A stretch of 40,505 nucleotides of DNA, from the IMG/VR virus record IMGVR_UViG_3300022223_000012, positions 1-40,505 of that record. One strand, written 5' to 3'. The translations under genes were made by a program, and so were the position numbers. Within the stretch, counting starts at the first letter, position 1, and every line of letters begins with the position of its first letter. Source of the stretch: a virus. Below are positions 37,391 through 40,505 of this stretch, piece after piece. The notes under the pieces are model-generated. The model worked only from the letters and a program-made list of their open reading frames with translations. It did not search any database and was not told the DNA's origin.

Positions 37391-38458
37391 CTACCTCCTG
37401 CCTGGTCCCGTATGTTTCAGGTACGCCGGTGGCTGCGCGCCCAGCACCTCGTTTAACCTGGCCAGCGGCATGTGGTTTTTTAATTGTCGTTGCGTTATTG
37501 CAATATACCGGCGCGTGGTTTCGTAGCTGTCGTGCCCCATCAGCAACTGGATTTCTTCAATGCGCATACCCTCGTCGTACAAGTCCGTGGCAAACGTACT
37601 GCGCAGGCGGTGGCAGCCCATTGGCTTGCCGTCTGGTTTAATCTTTGCGCGCGCCACCGCGCGGGTCACAACCGCCTCCACACCGCCAAGGCGCAGGCGG
37701 TGGCCGGGCTTGTTACCTACAGACAAAAACACCGCGCTGCTGTCGGTGGGTATCGCGTCGCGGTCAGTAAGCCAGGCCACCAGCGCGCGCACTGCTTCGC
37801 CCACAAACGGTATGGTCCGCTCCTTGTTGCCCTTGCCGGTCAACTGCAGCCGCGCGGTGCGGTCGGATACAACAAGCTGCGCCAGGTCCAGGTTAACCAT
37901 TTCCTCGCGGCGTATACCTGTGCAGTAAAACAGCAGCAGGATAGCCCGGTCACGGCGACCCAGCGGCGTGGTGGCATCGCATGATGCAAACATCTGCTGC
38001 AGCTGGCGGGTGGTAAACTTCGCCGGCTGTGGTTTACCGCGGCGCGGGCCGGGCACATCGCGGGCCGGGTTGTCGCGCGTCCATTCTTGCGACACGCGAA
38101 ACCGACAGAACTGTCGCACCGCGGTTAGCTTAATGCTGCGTGTCGTGTTACCACTGGATTGAAATAACAGCGCCTGCACCCATGCCTGCACATCCAGCGG
38201 CGTGGCTGCGTCCATGCCCTTGCCTTGCGCGTTTAGCCACTCCAGCCACTCGGCTGCATAGTCCACATAATTGCCGCACGTGTGGGCACTCAGGCCGCGG
38301 TTGATACGCAGCACCCCGGCCCACTTCACCAGCTCCTGCCGCTGCCGCTCGGTCAGCTCCCGCCTATCTATGCGGCGCAGCACGCGCGCCAGCTCGTCCT
38401 GTGCATCGTGCAGCAGCTCGCCTATCTGCCCAACCTCCAGCGCCGGTGCATCGGTCAC
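37391..38458 (-). CDS. Tyrosine recombinase / phage integrase
   Basis: GTG 38458, preceded by AGGGGGTGG, gives 355 aa; upstream in-frame codons are low-complexity and unlikely. The core-binding domain is at about 45-140. The catalytic domain has all residues: Arg183 in YCTGIRREEM, Lys in LTGKGNKERT (about 209-212), H-x-x-R in CHRLRSTFAT (283-286), His309 in LLMGHDS and Tyr318 in ETTRRYIAI. The motifs are XerC/D-like. It lies beside a 396-bp non-coding region with nested inverted repeats, a candidate attachment region. This is the best candidate for the integration enzyme. Confidence 0.85.
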   Translation of the reverse strand: MTDAPALEVGQIGELLHDAQDELARVLRRIDRRELTERQRQELVKWAGVLRINRGLSAHTCGNYVDYAAEWLEWLNAQGKGMDAATPLDVQAWVQALLFQSSGNTTRSIKLTAVRQFCRFRVSQEWTRDNPARDVPGPRRGKPQPAKFTTRQLQQMFASCDATTPLGRRDRAILLLFYCTGIRREEMVNLDLAQLVVSDRTARLQLTGKGNKERTIPFVGEAVRALVAWLTDRDAIPTDSSAVFLSVGNKPGHRLRLGGVEAVVTRAVARAKIKPDGKPMGCHRLRSTFATDLYDEGMRIEEIQLLMGHDSYETTRRYIAITQRQLKNHMPLARLNEVLGAQPPAYLKHTGPGRR

Positions 38459-38854
38459 AGCCCACCCCCTGCCGGCCAGGCGCGGCCAGGCGCGCCGGCG
38501 CAACAACTCCCCCCCGCACCCCCCCTTGGGTGGCCATAGAAACAACCCATTTTTTTAGAGCCAGTACCAGGGAGCGGCCCCGGTGCTGTATGGGTGAGCT
38601 TTTGCCGGGGGGTGGGGCCGGTGTGCAGTACCGACCGGTCCCGCATGCTTTGCACACTGCTATACCAGCACACAAAAGGCCTACCCCTGCGCCCGGGTTT
38701 AGGTTCGTTCCAACCCCGTACCCCATCACCCGCGCTAGAACGCCGGGCGGGCTGCGGCCTTTCGTGCTGCATACGCAGTGGCTGCGTGCGTTCGCTTGCC
38801 CCTGTCGCACAGCGACCACAACAAGGTTTGCGTTCTCTCATGTGACAAAAACAA
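38459..38854. other. 396-bp non-coding region upstream of integrase, with nested inverted repeats
   Basis: I find no credible gene on either strand here; the frames present are Arg/Pro/Cys-rich and lack ribosome sites. The DNA is G+C-rich with homopolymer patches. Nested inverted repeats are visible: GTGCTG (38583-38588) with CAGCAC (38666-38671), and inside them GTGTGCA (38621-38627) with TGCACAC (38651-38657). They could be recombinase arm/core sites (attP), a structured RNA or a leader. No tRNA-like sequence was identified. Confidence 0.5.
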
Positions 38855-39550
38855 TTAAACATCGGCGGCCTTTCTTGCTTTTCTCAGGTTGTCCAGCGCA
38901 ACAGCGGCGGGTGTTGCTCTTGCTTTCTCAGTGCTGGTAACACTGGCCGGCAGCGCTTTAGGTATAGCGTCCGCCAGGTTTTCGCCGTTAATGATTCGCC
39001 GGGCGCACTGGGTGTATGCGTACTCAAACTGCGGCCATAACTGCCTCGCGGTTAACTCTCCCCAGTCGCCGCTTTGTATATATGCACTGGCAACCTGCAC
39101 CGCTGGGTGGCTGTATCTTCGCTCTGCTGCCGGCTTGCCTATCTCTCGCGCCGCTTCGATGAAAGCATGCCGTGCGGTCGGCATACCCAATGCCACCGGA
39201 TCCAGTGTTGCCCTAGTGGTAATGTCCGCCGGCGTTAGCGTCTTGGCGTACGGTACTTCGCGCACGCATCGCCGCACGCCCATTATCAACTCATGGCGCG
39301 ACAGCCCAGAAAGCGCGCCCGCCCAGGTGCGCAGCTTGCGGTCAATGCGCGCGTTATACTGCTGATCTGTTTCGCCGCGCTCCCGTGCTGTTAATGCAAA
39401 GCCGGCGCCGTAGCTATCCTGCAGCACGCGCAGTGCTTCGCGTATGTCGTCCATTGTTGCTGCAGCCGGCGGCGTACTACTTGCCGAGCCTGTTAATGGC
39501 TGCATACCCATCGTTGCCGGATTCGGCAGCTTGCTGGCTATGTGTTCCAT
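38855..39550 (-). CDS. Lambda P-like helicase loader
   Basis: This 231-aa protein has the pattern RTWAGALSGLSRHELIMGVR, then LTPADI, then ALGMPTARHAFIEAAREIG, then SHPAVQVASAYIQSGDWGEL, then LWPQFEYAYTQCARRIING. It fits the lambda P/phage replication P family (pro-rich start, HPaV..A.......L......F...Y). It would bind and load host DnaB at the origin. ATG 39550 with AAGGGGACGC is well supported, although 74 nt overlap the O-like gene. Confidence 0.7.
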   Translation of the reverse strand: MEHIASKLPNPATMGMQPLTGSASSTPPAAATMDDIREALRVLQDSYGAGFALTARERGETDQQYNARIDRKLRTWAGALSGLSRHELIMGVRRCVREVPYAKTLTPADITTRATLDPVALGMPTARHAFIEAAREIGKPAAERRYSHPAVQVASAYIQSGDWGELTARQLWPQFEYAYTQCARRIINGENLADAIPKALPASVTSTEKARATPAAVALDNLRKARKAADV

Positions 39551-40313
39551 GCGTCCCCTTTAATGCCTGGTGTATTTCTTTGTCGTAGTATCTCGGGCTG
39601 GCGATCTGCACCACACCCCTGCCACTAAGTCGTTGCGTTACCTTGTCCACAACTGTGCGTACAGTGTCGATTGTTGCCCCGGCTGCAATCCATCGCTTGT
39701 ATGTTTCTACGTCCCGTGGTGTGCACGCCTGGTGCGGCTGAAAACCCTTGGAAATAAAATATTCCGCAAACTCGGTGGGTGTGGTCGCTGCTCTATGGAT
39801 TACCCCATCCCTAGTTAGTAGGTTATCTAAGTCAGAGGTGGGGTTATTTAGCTGGTTATTTAGCTGGTCAGTTGCCGGGCTAATTGTCGTGATGCCAGCC
39901 CGCGCCGCATCTGGAAAAATAGACGAATCAGCACAAACGGGTTGGGCTGATTGTTGGGCCGATTGTTGGGTGTGTTCCGGGGCTAGTTTATTTTGGACGG
40001 ATTGCGGCCCGAGAATGGCGGGCAGTTTAAAAACAAAAGGCGCCCGGCCTATGCGTACCATGTGGCCCTTTGCCACTAGGTAATTGATTGCGCGCTTTAG
40101 CTCGTCGTCGGTTGGTTGGCCTGCTGCGCTTCGGCCTGGTGCCGGCTCAACTTCCAACCGCTCGCGCAGTGCGCGCATAGATAAACGCGATTTTTGCCCG
40201 GCTATGCCTGTTGTCCAGTCTGCAGCCAGGAAAAACTCAAGGTACACCATTATATATAAATGTGGCAACCCCCTTACAGCATCACGCGCCCGGGTAAACA
40301 CATTACCAGCCAT
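39477..40313 (-). CDS. Lambda O-like replication initiator
   Basis: The 278-aa protein begins with a likely winged-helix DNA-binding region (about 15-95; LPHLYIMVYLEFFLAADWTT, LSMRALRERLEVEP, DDELKRAINYLVAKGHMVRI). A flexible Gln/Asn/Ser linker (about 110-170) is encoded by direct DNA repeats that look like origin iterons. A C-terminal segment (TEFAEYFISKGFQPHQACTP, then DVETYKRW) follows. It precedes the P-like gene, as O precedes P in lambda. Initiator function is inferred from order and from repeats inside the gene. It has the strong site GGGGGGCGC. Confidence 0.65.
   Translation of the reverse strand: MAGNVFTRARDAVRGLPHLYIMVYLEFFLAADWTTGIAGQKSRLSMRALRERLEVEPAPGRSAAGQPTDDELKRAINYLVAKGHMVRIGRAPFVFKLPAILGPQSVQNKLAPEHTQQSAQQSAQPVCADSSIFPDAARAGITTISPATDQLNNQLNNPTSDLDNLLTRDGVIHRAATTPTEFAEYFISKGFQPHQACTPRDVETYKRWIAAGATIDTVRTVVDKVTQRLSGRGVVQIASPRYYDKEIHQALKGTHGTHSQQAAESGNDGYAAINRLGK
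39821..39970. repeat. Iteron-like repeats inside the O-like gene: candidate replication origin
   Basis: GGTTATTTAGCT occurs twice in tandem (39842-39853, 39854-39865), with a diverged copy GGTTATCTAAGT at 39821-39832. A second pair, GATTGTTGGG, lies at 39949-39958 and 39961-39970, spaced 12 bp. Repeats within the initiator gene's low-complexity linker, in an A+T-richer patch, mirror the organisation of lambda ori inside gene O. Confidence 0.55.
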
Positions 40314-40505
40314 GCGCCCCCCTTACTTGCCATATAGGGGCACTTATTGGTAGATTGCAATAATAAGTAACTGATTTACCGGTATTTTTTGGTAATCTAA
40401 AATTATGTATATTATGTCAAATTAGTTTCACACGTAAAAAGTTACGTTATTTTTCAATTGGTATTTTGACAAATGTCAGGTTCTTTATTATCAATATAGA
40501 AAAAG
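40314..40505 (-). promoter_or_regulatory. A+T-rich promoter/operator region of the replication operon
   Basis: No gene is present. On the minus strand TTGACA (at 40414-40419) followed by A+T-rich DNA is a good -35 candidate, with weaker -10 options. Regulator-like elements include the palindrome TGACA-AA-TGTCA (40467-40478), the near-palindrome ATTATGTATATTATGT (40402-40417, also at 112-127), TTACC...GGTAA arms (40376-40395) and TAGATTACC (minus, 40391-40399; plus copy at 139-147). The leader ends in TAAGGGGGGCGC before ATG 40313. Confidence 0.55.
40402..40417. repeat. Near-palindromic 16-bp element, right copy
   Basis: ATTATGTATATTATGT matches the left copy at 112-127 at 15 of 16 positions and overlaps the presumed -35/-10 region of the replication operon. 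If the molecule is circular, the two copies are about 215 bp apart in one divergent control region. Confidence 0.5.

Noticed and set aside
38696-38727. T-arm-like string GGTTCGTTCC that might signal a tRNA
   Set aside because: No acceptor, D or anticodon arms can be formed around it on either strand.
38364-38940. Frames on both strands in the gap between integrase and P-like gene
   Set aside because: They are Arg/Pro/Gly/Cys-rich, with no ribosome sites, no family motifs and no coupling; treated as non-coding.

Overview
The window is a G+C-rich, almost fully coding stretch that reads as an essentially complete tailed-phage (siphovirus-type) genome or prophage of about 40 kb. It carries terminase, portal, protease/scaffold, capsid, tail tube, frameshifted tail chaperone, tape measure, tail tip, lysis, repressor and replication genes. 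The host is not identifiable from sequence alone. A Gram-negative bacterium (probably Pseudomonadota) is inferred from the Mu-like regulators (GemA, Mor), the lambda P-like loader, the peptidoglycan amidase plus holin-type lysis genes, and strong GGAGG-type ribosome sites.

Layout. (1) 189-1124 (+): a tyrosine-recombinase-like protein lacking its catalytic residues, convergent with the early operon. (2) 8657 down to 1125 (-): a tightly overlapping early operon. In transcription order it holds a Cro/Ner-like protein and its paralogue, a serine recombinase, small proteins, an active-looking tyrosine recombinase, a possible CsrA-like protein, a DnaN-type sliding clamp, a winged-helix protein, a GemA (Mu gp16) homologue, a stand-alone TSCPD-domain protein, two tiny membrane proteins, an HTH protein and a conserved hypothetical. 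(3) 8730-10165: a CI-like repressor (+), a small membrane protein (-) and a membrane/zinc-ribbon protein (+), which look like lysogeny or conversion genes. (4) 11792 down to 10185 (-): the lysis cassette. (5) 21901 down to 11865 (-): tail chaperone, tape measure and a tail tip with gene-transfer-agent-like order, ending in a 1531-aa tip protein that contains seven FG-GAP-like repeats, plus fibre genes. (6) 35895 down to 21916 (-): packaging and head genes, with two DNA methyltransferases between small and large terminase genes. (7) 40313 down to 36195 (-): lambda O/P-like replication genes with iterons inside the O-like gene, a third tyrosine recombinase, a 49-aa Rmf-like protein, and a Mor-like activator.

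Logic. The architecture is a hybrid. Mu-like control genes (CI-type repressor, Ner-like protein, GemA, Mor) are present, but I find no MuA/MuB transposase. In its place are four site-specific recombinase-type proteins and a lambda-like replication module. A repeated dyad motif (CCGTAACGGAC on the minus strand) lies just upstream of three late gene blocks and could be the site through which the Mor-like protein switches on late transcription. The two window ends carry a near-identical 16-bp motif and divergent promoters, so they may be neighbours on a circular or circularly permuted genome. The most striking local structure is a Dam-type methylase gene whose first 12 and last 7 codons are supplied by 52-bp perfect direct repeats copied from its flanking genes.
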